Part shown: positions 33,570 to 44,513 of the stretch, one piece after another
Numbering within the stretch: position 1 is the first letter of the stretch
How the letters are laid out: each line of letters begins with the position of its first letter
Program-made: the position numbers and the translations under genes
Assembly (NCBI GenBank): GCA_949592205.1
Contig: CATIUR010000004.1
Span: 66,437,837 to 66,501,836 of the forward strand
DNA length: 64,000 nt
DNA from: Helichrysum umbraculigerum
Lineage: Eukaryota; Streptophyta; Magnoliopsida; Asterales; Asteraceae
Reading direction: 5' to 3'
The notes under the pieces: model-generated
Told to the model about the DNA's origin: nothing
Databases searched by the model: none
Seen by the model: only the letters and a program-made list of their open reading frames with translations

Positions 33570-36095
33570 TGTAACAACCGCCAAATTAGGACTAGTAATT
33601 AGCGCCTAAATCCTCTGTAAATACATGTAATTAGTTCTGTGTTAGGCTAATTAATGTAACAAAATATATATTTGTGAATATATATACGAATACGCGATTT
33701 GACTTGATAGTACACTGATTTAAATCGAATGTAATTCGGTTCAGAAAATACGGACGTTGGTGACCAAATTTATTAAGTAACGTGGCTTTAGTTAATTAAG
33801 ATATTACATTCCAAATATTATTTTCATAATATTTCATATACATTCCGTATAGTACAAACAAAACCATCACGACTAAAATGTTAAACGCGCAAGCAAAACG
33901 AAACAATGTTAAAGTTATATTTTATAACTCAATTATTAAGTGTTTAATTAAATGTTTCAACAAAAATATTTAATAATTATTTGCATTTTAAAACTTATAA
34001 TTAAACGTTTAAATAATCGGGAAAACAAACATCGCACGGAACGTAAACACGGGAACTGAAAAAGGGGATTAAAACCCCTCCCCACCTCATTCCTTCCTCA
34101 TTCTCACCATCTTTTTCTCTCTCTCTCTATTTCTTTCTTTCAAAATACCACCACCACCATTTCACTTAAATCGCCAAATACTACCTCAAAACGCACTCGG
34201 ATCATACCACGCCTTTGGAATAAAAGCACCACCGAGACACGATGTACCATCCCATCTTTTCGGAATTTCATTTCGACACCGCGTAAGTTTCCGACAAAAC
34301 CCGAAACTCTCCGTTATTACTCATTTTTACGTTTTTATGGTTTATACATGCTTAAAATGTCCAAATATGGGTTGGGTAAAAGTTTTGTACCGAACGGTGG
34401 CCGGAAAACTCGTTTTCGACACAAACTCCGACCAACAGACCGCAACGTGGCAGTTGGCCCAGACATATTGCGACGTCAGCTGCGACGTCGCAATACTAAT
34501 CACCACGTCGCATAAAGCGACATCATCCTCAACGTCGCCCTAACTGGCGGACGTCGCACTTAGCAACGCAAACCATTACGTCGCAGAAATCAACAGCGTC
34601 GCATATAGCGACGCCACGTACAACGTCGCATTAAATTGCGAAAGTCGCACATAGCGACGTCATGCCCAACGTCGTAGTCAGGATCTGCGACGTTGCACCC
34701 AACGTCGCACAAACAAGAACCTCAAAAACACATAATTTTACTAAGTGTTGAGACTCGAAATTTATCACTCGATTTTACCCAAATTCAGATCCCAGATGCG
34801 TTTTTCACCAAAGCAATATAGTAGAAATAAAATTTTTCGAGCTGACCTGGCATCTCGACCCCAGCCAGGGGCCAGCCCCTTGGACCCCGCCAGGGGCGCT
34901 GCCCCCGGACCCCCGTACTTAGATTCCGTAAGCACATTTCTCACCAAGTGTCAAACTTGTACGACTTCGAAACGCTTATATGATACAACTTTTCAAACAT
35001 AATGGAATATACTTTTCAAGTATAACACTTCAAAATCAATGTGATAACATCAAGACTATTAATACAAACCTTCACAAACGGGCCAACCATGTTTTCTAAG
35101 AACAAACAATAACGAAACAACATTGGACATAACGAGTTGTGTAGATAACTAGACTAGATGGTCTTGCGAGACATCTACTTACTTGACTTTATATGTTTAG
35201 GCATTTAAAGGTTACGGGTTCGGAGAACCTACTCACTACTTACTGATTTCCACCGCTTACTACTCGACTCAGGTGAGTCTTACAGCCCCACTTTTACTGT
35301 TTTATATATACTGGGTGAGATACATTGCTTACTCTTCTTGAACACAAGTACTAAATTGCTTACTATACCAAACGGAATTGCATGAGTTATTTACTACTTA
35401 CAGAAGTCTCTCCATCATATATCGTTAATTATGGACTTAAGCGCGAACACTAGTTAATGGATCCATTAGGGAAATGACCCTCCCCGCCCGGGGTAGTAGC
35501 GCTACCACGAACCGTTCGGTATAAACGGGCGACTATTATTCGTTACTTATGCTTGCTCAGTTACGAGCATGTCACGGGAGCAAACTATTACTTACGGGTT
35601 AAGCTTCGATTATGAGCCTCATGGCAACGGTATAACTTATTTACTTTACATTTGCTGGATTTGCAAATACTTGATTTACGCCTGCGGGCACTACTGATGA
35701 AACCTTGTGTTCAAAACTGATATTACTTACAAACCTGTGAGATTCACCAATATTCGTGTTGACCTTTTAGCATGTATTCTCAGGTACTCATATGGAGTAG
35801 GATTCCCCCAGGACATAGCCAGAGTCGCATGAATTCAACTAAACTGCATTTAACGAAAATTCTCAGCATTATCTTTTGTACATGTTGATTATGTAATAGA
35901 ATCTCCCGCTATACGCGTGGACTCTAGGGAACTATTTTTGTATACGAAAACATTAAGTTTTCAAAACATATATTTCTATGAAATCGTTTTACAACGTCTC
36001 ATTTAGAGGTCGTTTACTGTATATCTTGTGCTTTGTATATTTATTAGTAACACCCAAGTATGCTTCCGCAAATCATTAAATTTGGGGGTGTTACA
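33570..36095 (+). repeat. T1 second LTR (2526 bp)
   Basis: Same length and landmarks as the first LTR. It is followed not by flanking DNA but by a new primer-binding site (36099-36110). Confidence 0.95.
34441..34709. repeat. ACGTCGCA array, T1 second LTR
   Basis: Same array as at 27028 with several point differences, including CpG losses (AACGTGGCA, GTCGTAG, GACGTTGCA). Confidence 0.9.
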
Positions 36096-37265
36096 GATTG
36101 GTATCAGAGCCTAAGGTTATAGTGAACTAGGTTGCATTTAGTGGGCCTAGACTATGACCATTAGGCAGTATTTCCTTATTAGGCATGATTGGTTCAGGAA
36201 TTACAGCATATGACTTTAATTTAACATAGCCTGATCAACTATGTACAATTAAGGAAAGATGATGTGAGGTCTGAAATGGTTATGTCGAACAGGAATGCTT
36301 TAGTTGACTCTGACCACGAGAGAACCGGACCATTACTTGATACGTGCTAGACACTAGGCTGGATGTTATATACTTATATATATTAGCCTCGTCTTACTTA
36401 CACTCTGCCTCAGGAATGGCAAACACACCACCCAATTCGTCACGCTCTCATCCGCAAGGATCTCGAAACCCACAATTATCTTATCTTTCTTTCCTTGTCC
36501 TTTTCTTGTCAGCATCATGCCTCCTCGCCGACAAGTCACCCTCAGTGAAGCCGAAATTGCGGGTCTGATTGCCCGTAGTGTGGCCCAAGCCCTGGCTACC
36601 CGAACATCAACTCCTGGTAGCGAAGATACAGCTACCAATGGACCACAACCCAAACCCTGTTCTTACAAAGACTTCCAGAACTGCAAACCTCTGAACTTTG
36701 CAGGTACTGAGGGAGCTATCGGTCTAGTACGCTGGATCGAGAAAGTCGAATTTGTGTTTCTTATCTGTAACTGTGCGGAGGGAGACAAGGTTAAGTTCTC
36801 CGTTAGTACTTTCACTGACACCGCTCTCACCTGGTGGAACACCTATGCCCAGACTGTGGGTATTGCGAATGCTTACAAGCTCCCGTGGGAGGAGCTGAAG
36901 GAGATGTTGAAGGGTGAGTACTGCCCCAGGGATGAATTGAAACAACTGGAGTTGGAATTCTGGAACCACAAGATGCAAGGTGATGATATCACCGGGTACA
37001 CCAACCGTTTCCACCAACTGGCACTCCTGTGCCCATCCATGGTCGATCCCGAGTACAAGAGGATCGAGAAATATGTCGATGGACTTCCCGACAGACTATA
37101 AGACCTGGTGACATCATCCAAACCGGGTACTATCCAGAGCGCCATTCGTATGGCCCATGAACTGACAGCAAACTCTGTCCGCCGTGGCACAACCTCAGCC
37201 CCATCTGCAAACTACAAACGAAAGTGGGAAGGAAACCCCAACTCATCCAACCAAATCACCAACCG
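36096..37265 (+). pseudogene. Second, truncated T1 internal region (T1b): PBS, leader, gag N-terminus
   Basis: PBS TGGTATCAGAGC at 36099; gag from MPPRRQ at 36517. It lacks the frameshift of T1 but has its own lesion, TAA at 37099 in place of CAA (DRLQ). The gag reading ends at 37265, where copia-derived filler begins. The first 1.1 kb is nearly identical to 28680-29847. Confidence 0.85.
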
Positions 37266-37305
37266 ATGAGGATAGGCGATTGGTTAGACTTGGGAAGGAA
37301 ATCAC
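37265..37305. other. Repair junction with templated filler DNA
   Basis: Between T1b gag and copia lie 28 bp identical to copia 15549-15576 (GATGAGGATAGGCGATTGGT...). Then come TGGGAAGGAAA, identical to T1b 37225-37235, and AAATCAC, identical to T1b 37253-37259. Copia proper follows from the base equivalent to 15495. The 28-bp piece recurs 90 bp on at its normal place in copia (37359). Each piece is copied from within about 100 bp of one of the two ends. Confidence 0.8.
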
Positions 37306-39253
37306 TACTCCAGCTATACCAGAAATGGTTTTACCTAAAAGAGAGGAACAATGGACTGATGAGGATAGGCGATTGGTTAGACTTGATAAACAAGCTAAAA
37401 TCTACATAGGCATGGCACTTCCTGATGAAGTGTTCGAATCAATCAGGCTTTGTAGAATTGCTAAAGATATGTGGGATACCCTTAGGAATATATATATATT
37501 GGAACTCCTGATATTATTCGCTGCAGGGAAGTCAATCTCACTCGCCAGTATGAGCTGTTCGCAATGGAACCAAATGAATCTCTGTCTTCCACTTACACCA
37601 GATACCAGTCACTGATGAACAAAATGGAGAAGGCTGGTATAGGCAAGGAACAGAGATTTGTTGTTGAAAAGTTTCTTGAGTTGCTGCCAAGAAAAATCTG
37701 GGGAACCATTGCAACATGTACCAGATAGAGAAATGATTATTCAATTCTGAATTTAACTCAGGTGTATGGTATTTTGCTCAATTGGGAGCAGTCTGAAAAG
37801 CAAGATGATCAGAGTGAGCATATTCGTGCTACTCTTGGAAGCCAGAAGATATCCAATGCTCTTGTAGCAGAGCTTGATGAAATCGATCAAAGACAGAAGT
37901 CAAAAGTGTCCAAGAAAAGTTCAAAGTCACTGATAGCTGAAGAGGAAGGTGGTCAAAATGAAGAACAGTCAGAATATGAGTATGATGAAGGATTGGAGAA
38001 GCTTGAGAAGGATATGGCCATGATGGTTGCTAATTTCAGAAGGAACACCAAATCAAAACGATTCGCTGGTGCTCCATCATCTGATAAATTTCAATCCAAA
38101 GGTGAATGCTACAAGTGTGGCAGAATTGGTCATTTTGCAGCTGAATGCAGATCAAAGTCAGTAAATCAAGTCCCTGAACCCATGCCAAATGTCAGAAATG
38201 ATAAGTACAACAAGTACAAGGCAAAATATAAGAAGTTGAAAGAATTGTCAAAATCTGGAAATAAGAAGAGAAAAGGATTTGTTGCTGAAGAAAGTTCACT
38301 CAGCGACTCTGATTCATCCTCTTCATCTGATGATGAAGAAGCAATGCTTTGCCTAGACAAAGATTATTGTTTAATGGCTAATGATGCTGAATTCCATGAA
38401 AACATCAAGGAAGTAGCTCAGAAATGTTCAGCATCAGGATGGGACTCTGACAGCATCTACAAAAGCATTCTTAAAGAAACCATCTGATATTTGGACAACG
38501 GATGTTCCAAGCATGTGACAGGATGTAAGTCGCTGCTCAATGATTATCAGGATGAAAAAGGTCCTGATGTAGTTTTTGGTGATAATAAAGTTGGGAAAAC
38601 CAAAGGGTATGGTGTCTTAACCAATGGTAATGTAATGTTCAAGCGAGTAGCATATGTAGAAGGTTTGAAGCACAATTTATTAAGCATCAGTCAGTTTTGT
38701 GATTCCAAGAACAAGGTACTTTTTGATCATGAAGCTGGTGTTGTTTACAACAAAAAGGGAAGTGCTGTTCTTGCTGCAAACAGGAAAGGGAATACTTATG
38801 TGGTCAATATGGATTCAGCACAGAATGGTTTAGTCACTGGACTACCAAAAATGTCTTATGACAAAGACAAGCTTTGTTCAGCATGTGAAAAGGGAAAGCA
38901 TCACAGCTCGTCCTTCAAAAGTAAGCAGACTTCATCAGTAACAGAATGTTTTTACTTGCTACATATGGATCTGTTTGGACCAGTGAGTACATCAAGTCTT
39001 GGAGGAAAAAGGTACTGTTTGGTGATAGTAGATGAATACTCCAGATACACTTGGGTATTTTTTTCTCAAAGCCAAAAGTGAAGCTGCCAGCGAGATCATA
39101 TCCTTTGTCAGGAAAATGGAAAATCTAAATGATGTCACGGTAAAACATCTGAGAAGTGATAATGGTACTGAATTTCGAAATTTTGACCTTGAAAATTTTT
39201 GTGATTCAAAAGGTATTTCTCAAAAATTTTCAGCACCAAGAACACCCCAACAA
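37304..39253 (+). pseudogene. Copia C gag / integrase N-terminal half, second copy
   Basis: Same order as 15495-17544. It shares the TAG after CTR and the T-run frameshift, but lacks the TGA found at 16446. Own lesions: a 2-bp expansion of a TA run near 37490 (frameshift), TGA at 38485 replacing the tryptophan of IWYLDNGCS, and an in-frame 102-bp deletion at about 38824 that removes the HKRLSH integrase zinc-binding motif. The zinc knuckle CYKCGRIGHFAAEC is intact here. Confidence 0.8.
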
Positions 39254-39621
39254 GTTCCTACCGACCAGATGTTGTTCATTTGGGCACTGATCCATTCACC
39301 TTATCAGAGTTTCAGGGATTGTTGGCATTAGACCCTATACCTTCTGATCAACTTCCTAAAGAGGAGATACTTAGGCACATCTACAGATCCAAGATGGAGC
39401 GTGAGGGGATGACTTTTGAGGATTTCAGACAGTTGGCATTAGATGATCCGATGAAGTTACCTGCTTGCTCCCTTAGAGATGTATTGATGCAGTATAGACA
39501 GGTGAGGTCAGAGGAGCAGAGAGTCTCCAGTGGTCAGCAGTCAGTTGCTGGACCATCCTCAGTTCCTCCACCGGTTCAGCCTTCTGTTCAGGACTCCGAT
39601 CAGGGTTCTCCAGCACCCTAG
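39254..39621 (+). pseudogene. C-terminal tail of the Athila second ORF, second copy
   Basis: Near-identical to 17545-17912, with one serine/asparagine difference near the end. Same abrupt join to copia. Confidence 0.55.
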
Positions 39622-41837
39622 ATCTGTGCACCCATATCTACATACTTGATATTTCCTCTATTCCATACTTTTGACTTGTTGTGTGGTTGTGGAACTTTAC
39701 TTTGTTATATTTTTGGAACATGAACTATCAGACACAGTCTGTTTAGTTTCTTTATCTTTTAGTATTTAGATTATCAGTTATTTAGTTTACTTATTATGTT
39801 TTATCTCTGTTTTTCTTTTTAGTTAGAATAAGTGAATTGTGTTTGTGCAAATGAGAATTGAGGAAAGGAGATGCCGATCATTCACGAAGAAACTGCTTTC
39901 TGCATGGATTCAACCAAGGAATTTCAATCACCTACAGACCGCCGCTTCTTTCTTAAAACCATATCCCCGTCTCTATCGTAGGGAAGTTCCTTTCTTTTTG
40001 TCATGATTTTCACCATTACCACATATCCAACTATGCCTAAATTCTAAGTGTGGGATTCCATCCCACCAAATTTTTCAAAACACTTAAAAATTGTTCCAAT
40101 ATTTCAAAACCTAAGTGTGGGATTTTTCCCGAAGAAAATCCTACGTCTTAGCAATGAACATTGAGGACAATGTTGTTTTAAGTGTGGGATACACGGTATA
40201 TATATACCGCAAGTTTATATTTGCCTGTCCAAAGTAATACCTCCGTTTTCATTCAAACTTTTTCAAATTTTTTTCGCAAAACCAACCCAAAAGGTTGAGA
40301 TTTTTAATCACCAAAACATTCGAAAACCCAACCTCGACGGTGTTCGACATCCATTCGGTTGATTTCGAATATTTTCAAAAGATTTTAGTCTTAGAATAGT
40401 CTTTTAAAGAGATAAACCTTCTGTCAAAATAAATAAATTGCTTTGGAAAGTAAGATAAGGCAAAGATAAGAACGTATCTTATACTAAAATTGGGAAATCC
40501 TCTAGGCATCGCATGACTTGGTGCATATGACCCTTTGATTGTGAGGTACTTGAGCCTTTAATAAGCATTCACTTTTAATGCTTCACTTTCATTTCTGAGT
40601 GTGCGCCGATGCATGTGTCTTTGAATTAGAACTTGCTCCTAAATGCGTTTCGAGACCATACCAATGGGTGCCGTACGCGGTATAGGTGCAATTAGAGGAT
40701 CTTGGCATTTATTAGGATTAACCCATTTCTTTCATATCTTTTCAAGCCAACCCTTCCAACTTTCTTTCTAAGATTGTTGATGATCCAATTAGAAAACCCT
40801 TTACGCCTTAACCATTTCATTTCTCTAAACCCTAAAACACTTCCCCACAACACAAACACTTTCCCACCAAACACCATTCCAGCTCGTGAAACTTCATAGA
40901 TCATAAGTGAGGGCTGCTTGAGGTATCTTTCTATTGGTGTCTCATCTTCAAACATCTCTCCGTACCTATCAAGAGTTTAAAGAAAGAAATCCAAAGTGAA
41001 GATACGGTACAAAAGCGAAGATTACTCATCACGAAGATATTATCCGCTAAAGACAGTACAAAAAATTGGTACTTGTCAAAAGAGAAGTCAAAGATGTCTC
41101 ACTATACGAAGGATCTCCAAGGTCATAAAAATAAGAAAATGAAAAAGAAAAAAAAAAGAAAAGAAAAAGAAAAAAAGAAAAGAAAGGCAGACCTTGGAGA
41201 ACTCCTAGAAGAAGAAGACTACTCTCCAAAGAAGAAAAATCAATCAGAACTCAAAAGAAACATCAAGAGATGAGATTATTCCTCTAGGAGATGAGTCTAC
41301 TCTAGAAGTTATCTCAAGTGAAATTTGCTTTGATCTTTGAAAGCTCCGAGTCTGAAGTTCCAAAACCCTAAAACCATTGACCAAACTACCCCTATCCTTA
41401 CCTACTTTACCCTTACTCACACAACCCACTAAAATGCCTTGGGATAATTAGCACCGTTCTCAAAGGAGTGGTGGAGATTCGATTCTCGACCAAGCCTATG
41501 ACGATAAGCACTGCATGACTGGCAATGAGCGATTTCGTTTCTATAGATTATAGGTAACCCGATACACTTTGAGTGAATTGAGTGACCCACTTGTGAGAAT
41601 CGCCCAGTCATGTACATCTACGTCTCGAGAGTTGCAAAGTATGCCAAAAAGGGTTGATCAATTTTATGTTTAAGTATAGTTAATTTTTGTTGATGCTTGC
41701 TTTCCGAAAAGATTTATCTACTTTGAAGAAAGTGACTTTCTGCGAAAGATACTCTAAGCATCCAAAATAATTTTTCAAAAACTATTTTCCAAATGAGGTT
41801 TGCTTGAGGACAAGCAAAAGCTTAAGTGTGGGATATT
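39622..41837 (+). other. Athila 3' non-coding region with polypurine tract, second copy
   Basis: Near-identical to 17913-20129, including the repeated AAGTGTGGGAT motif, the A/G-only stretch (41132-41188) and the terminal tract GCTTAAGTGTGGGATATT. Confidence 0.75.
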
Positions 41838-42340
41838 TGATGTATCGCAAAAAGTCACGTTTTTACATACATTAATTGTCCCATATTTAGCTCTTTTCTA
41901 ACAAAAACATCTTAAAATCATCATTATTCATTAACTTTTGTTAGAAAGGTATAAACTTGTCGGTCTTTTGAAAATCAAGCAAAAAGGGCAGAAAACTGAC
42001 CTAAATAGGCACTATTCTGAGCCTAACCCTAAATCTACTATAAACTTCATACCAGAGCCTCATAATAGTCTTATTTTGTAGCTATGAAGATTACGAGAAC
42101 GTGGATATAAGGATTGCTCAGAACGGATCAAGGACGAGAAAGTTATGCAAGTTACAGCGCAGCCGAAAGCTACAAAACGTATTCTGAACACGCCCGGGCC
42201 CCACACATCCAATTTCTACCAAATTGGCATCATTAGAATCGTAACGGAATTACGAAGCCGTAGGCGAAAGAATTAAGTCAATCGGACGCGAAACAAAGAA
42301 GATACGGCCTTCCGAAGATGCGAGAAAAATCGGAAAAATC

Positions 42341-42464
42341 ACACGGCCTAGCACACGGCCACAACCCAGCCGTGTACGGCCTTGGGATAGCCGTGTACGG
42401 CCCTAAACAGGCCGTGTACGGCCCCTTTTAGGCCGTGTATGGCCTCATTTGCTCTCACACGGCC
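42341..42464. repeat. GCCGTGTACGGCC array, rewritten version
   Basis: Flanks match the array at 20632, but about 85 bp between 'cacacggccac' and 'ctcacacggcc' are different in sequence. The core motif is kept as GCCGTGTACGGCC instead of GGGCCGTACACGGCC. The TATA box follows at 42530-42537. Confidence 0.8.
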
Positions 42465-42529
42465 TCTTCCTTGCTCCGTTGGCTTGTACGTGTGCTTGTG
42501 GACTTGTACTCTTGGATCCATGGCTTGCC

Positions 42530-42537
42530 TATAAATA
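42530..42537 (+). promoter_or_regulatory. TATA box of A LTR, second copy
   Basis: TATAAATA in the same context as 20822. Confidence 0.7.
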
Positions 42538-43404
42538 GAGAGCTCATTCACCTCATTTCACACACCATTCTTCATAGAATTTTCTCACTTTCTCTCTCAC
42601 ACACATTCTCTCTCTAGCACTACTCTTAGGAGTTAGAGGAGAATTAGATTAGGTTAGCTTCTCTCTCTAGTTTCTCTCTCTAGAGAACTAGAGAGATGTA
42701 GGCACGGTTCGAGTGGGGAAGATAGCTGTAGCTTGGGAATTTTATTGTATTGAAGTTTTCAAGATTCTAGCTTGTACTACTCAGTGTTACGCTGCTTAAA
42801 TACTGGTTATTACTTATTCCTTTACTTACGGTTATTATGTTTTGTTTGCATGATATCTGTGTTTGTGTTGCGAATATTGCCATGCTATTTACGTAGTTTA
42901 ATACTGTGATTGTTGAAATGTAGATCTTAGGATTATGGATGATATTTAATTCATTGGGGTATTCATTATGAAATAACGGAAGTAACGTTATACGGCTTTC
43001 ATTTGTGTAGCGCCGGAATCATCACGAATGTGTGTAGTACGGAACGTGGAAGCTATGAAAGTCGTGGGCACAATCCGTTGTGGAATAATGTCCTCAGTAT
43101 TATGATTGGTGATTGTTTTGCTGTGTATCTGGTTGAGTTTTACATGAATATAGACTTAATTCAGTGTCCACCCTTTCCAGTCTTTCACGTGACTATTGCC
43201 TTAGGATAGGATCTGATCAACCCTAATACTACGTAGATATAGTTATCTCATATTACAGTATGAAGCTATGAATATTCCGTAAAATGGCACAGTACTTCGT
43301 ATAACGTTTAAATACGTGGGAAAAGCTAAGGAACTGCCGTAGGTTTATTTCATCGTGGAATACCTAGAAGTCACCCTTTTAGAATATGGGTCTAGGAACA
43401 ATAA

Positions 43405-43664
43405 AGCTGTGGAAATGCTCGCTGCACCGTACACCGTTAGTACACCAAGGTTAAAATACAGCTGTGGAAATGCTCACTGCACCGTACACCGTTAGTACAC
43501 CAAGGTTAACATACAGCTGTGGAACTACTTTAATGTACAGTACACCGTTAGTATGCCTTGAGTCTGGAACACTGTGGATATGCCAAATGCACTGTACACC
43601 GTGAGTATACCTTGAGTCCGGAACACTGTGGATATGCCAAATGCACTGTACATCGTGAGTATTC
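43405..43664 (+). repeat. Minisatellite in A LTR, second copy
   Basis: Same roughly 62-bp units as at 21697-21956. Confidence 0.8.
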
Positions 43665-44513
43665 CTAGGGATGAATGCCTGATAGCAAAGGAGGGTCTAA
43701 TTCATGACGGAGTTAATTATGCTTAAACCAGTAATAAATGAGTTCTGAAAAGAAAGCAAGTATTCGGCTGTAATACAAGATGCTTAAACCGCTTAACTCA
43801 ACATAACCGACAGCTCAACGTATACAGCATACAATTAGTACTTACCTAGATAAACTCAGATAGATTTAGGTGTTAAGAAAGGTCAGATAGAAAATTGCAG
43901 TTTGTTACCTTATGCCTACACCCAGGATATATCATCCGTAGAGGTCGCTTAGTCTTACAAGGCAAGTGAGGGGGGTTTGAACAACCTGTTTCTTATCAGC
44001 ATCAGGATAACCTAGGACTCAGTGACATATGCTTTTAGGCTTTTAGACTAAAACGTAGGGTCCTAGTGTTTACACCGACTGTCCGTCTGATGATTTGCCC
44101 AAGGTAGTCTCTAATCATCTGTCTAATGAATATCATCCAGAAACCCTAATTATCGAAGTTTCAGCAATCACGCTTTACCTGTTGCCTACTCTCTTTTTAA
44201 TTTACTTGTTTTATTTAGTATTAGCTTAGATAACCAACCAAAAACCTACCTACTTTTATAAACCCATCCTATTAGAAAGCTCATTTACGGTAAGTCCCTT
44301 TAAGTTCCATTCGCTCCGATTTTAAGAACGACACTCGAGTTATACTTACTGCTTACTCCCCAAAAGTAGGTAGTACTTATAGTTTGAGCCCCAGCTCATA
44401 TAAATTTAAAACCTAACACGTTCACATGTTGTTGCGTCGTTACCTGCAGGACCGCCGTGCCAACCCCCCTTGGAAAACGACCGCGGCTGTGTCAGCACTC
44501 TGACGGCGCAACA

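Larger units (their letters stand above)
26154..37265 (+). mobile_element. Tekay-like element T1 in tandem form LTR-INT-LTR-partial INT
   Basis: LTR 26154-28679, internal region to 33569, LTR 33570-36095, then a second primer-binding site and gag up to about 37265. Both LTRs are exactly 2526 bp and differ at roughly 30 sites by eye. The layout is expected from unequal recombination between LTRs of two copies. No right-hand LTR or target duplication follows, because the second internal region is truncated at a repair junction. Confidence 0.85.
37304..44513 (+). repeat. 7.2-kb direct duplicate of 15495-22804
   Basis: The same three-part order (copia C 5' half from within gag, Athila 3' part, Athila LTR) with the same internal copia/Athila junction. 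The copies differ by scattered SNPs, a 102-bp deletion near 38824, a 2-bp TA gain near 37490 and a rewritten palindrome array. The shared junction shows that the copia-Athila fusion is older than the duplication. Confidence 0.9.
41838..44513 (+). repeat. Athila-type LTR A, second copy, abutting copia pol
   Basis: TGATGTATCGC ... GGCGCAACA. The LTR end at 44513 is followed directly by copia sequence (CTGGT...), so this is the preserved right end of the original Athila insertion into copia C. The matching left end with its target duplication has been deleted. Confidence 0.9.

Noticed and set aside
26154..36095. T1 as a simple complete element with target duplication
   Set aside because: The second LTR is followed by another PBS and gag, not by flanking DNA; GTTGT at 26149-26153 has no partner in the window.
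36366..36653. Reverse-strand ORFs opposite Tekay gag and pol (for example 36366-36653, 57292-57771)
   Set aside because: Shadows of the conserved plus-strand polyprotein; they recur only because the sense strand is conserved.
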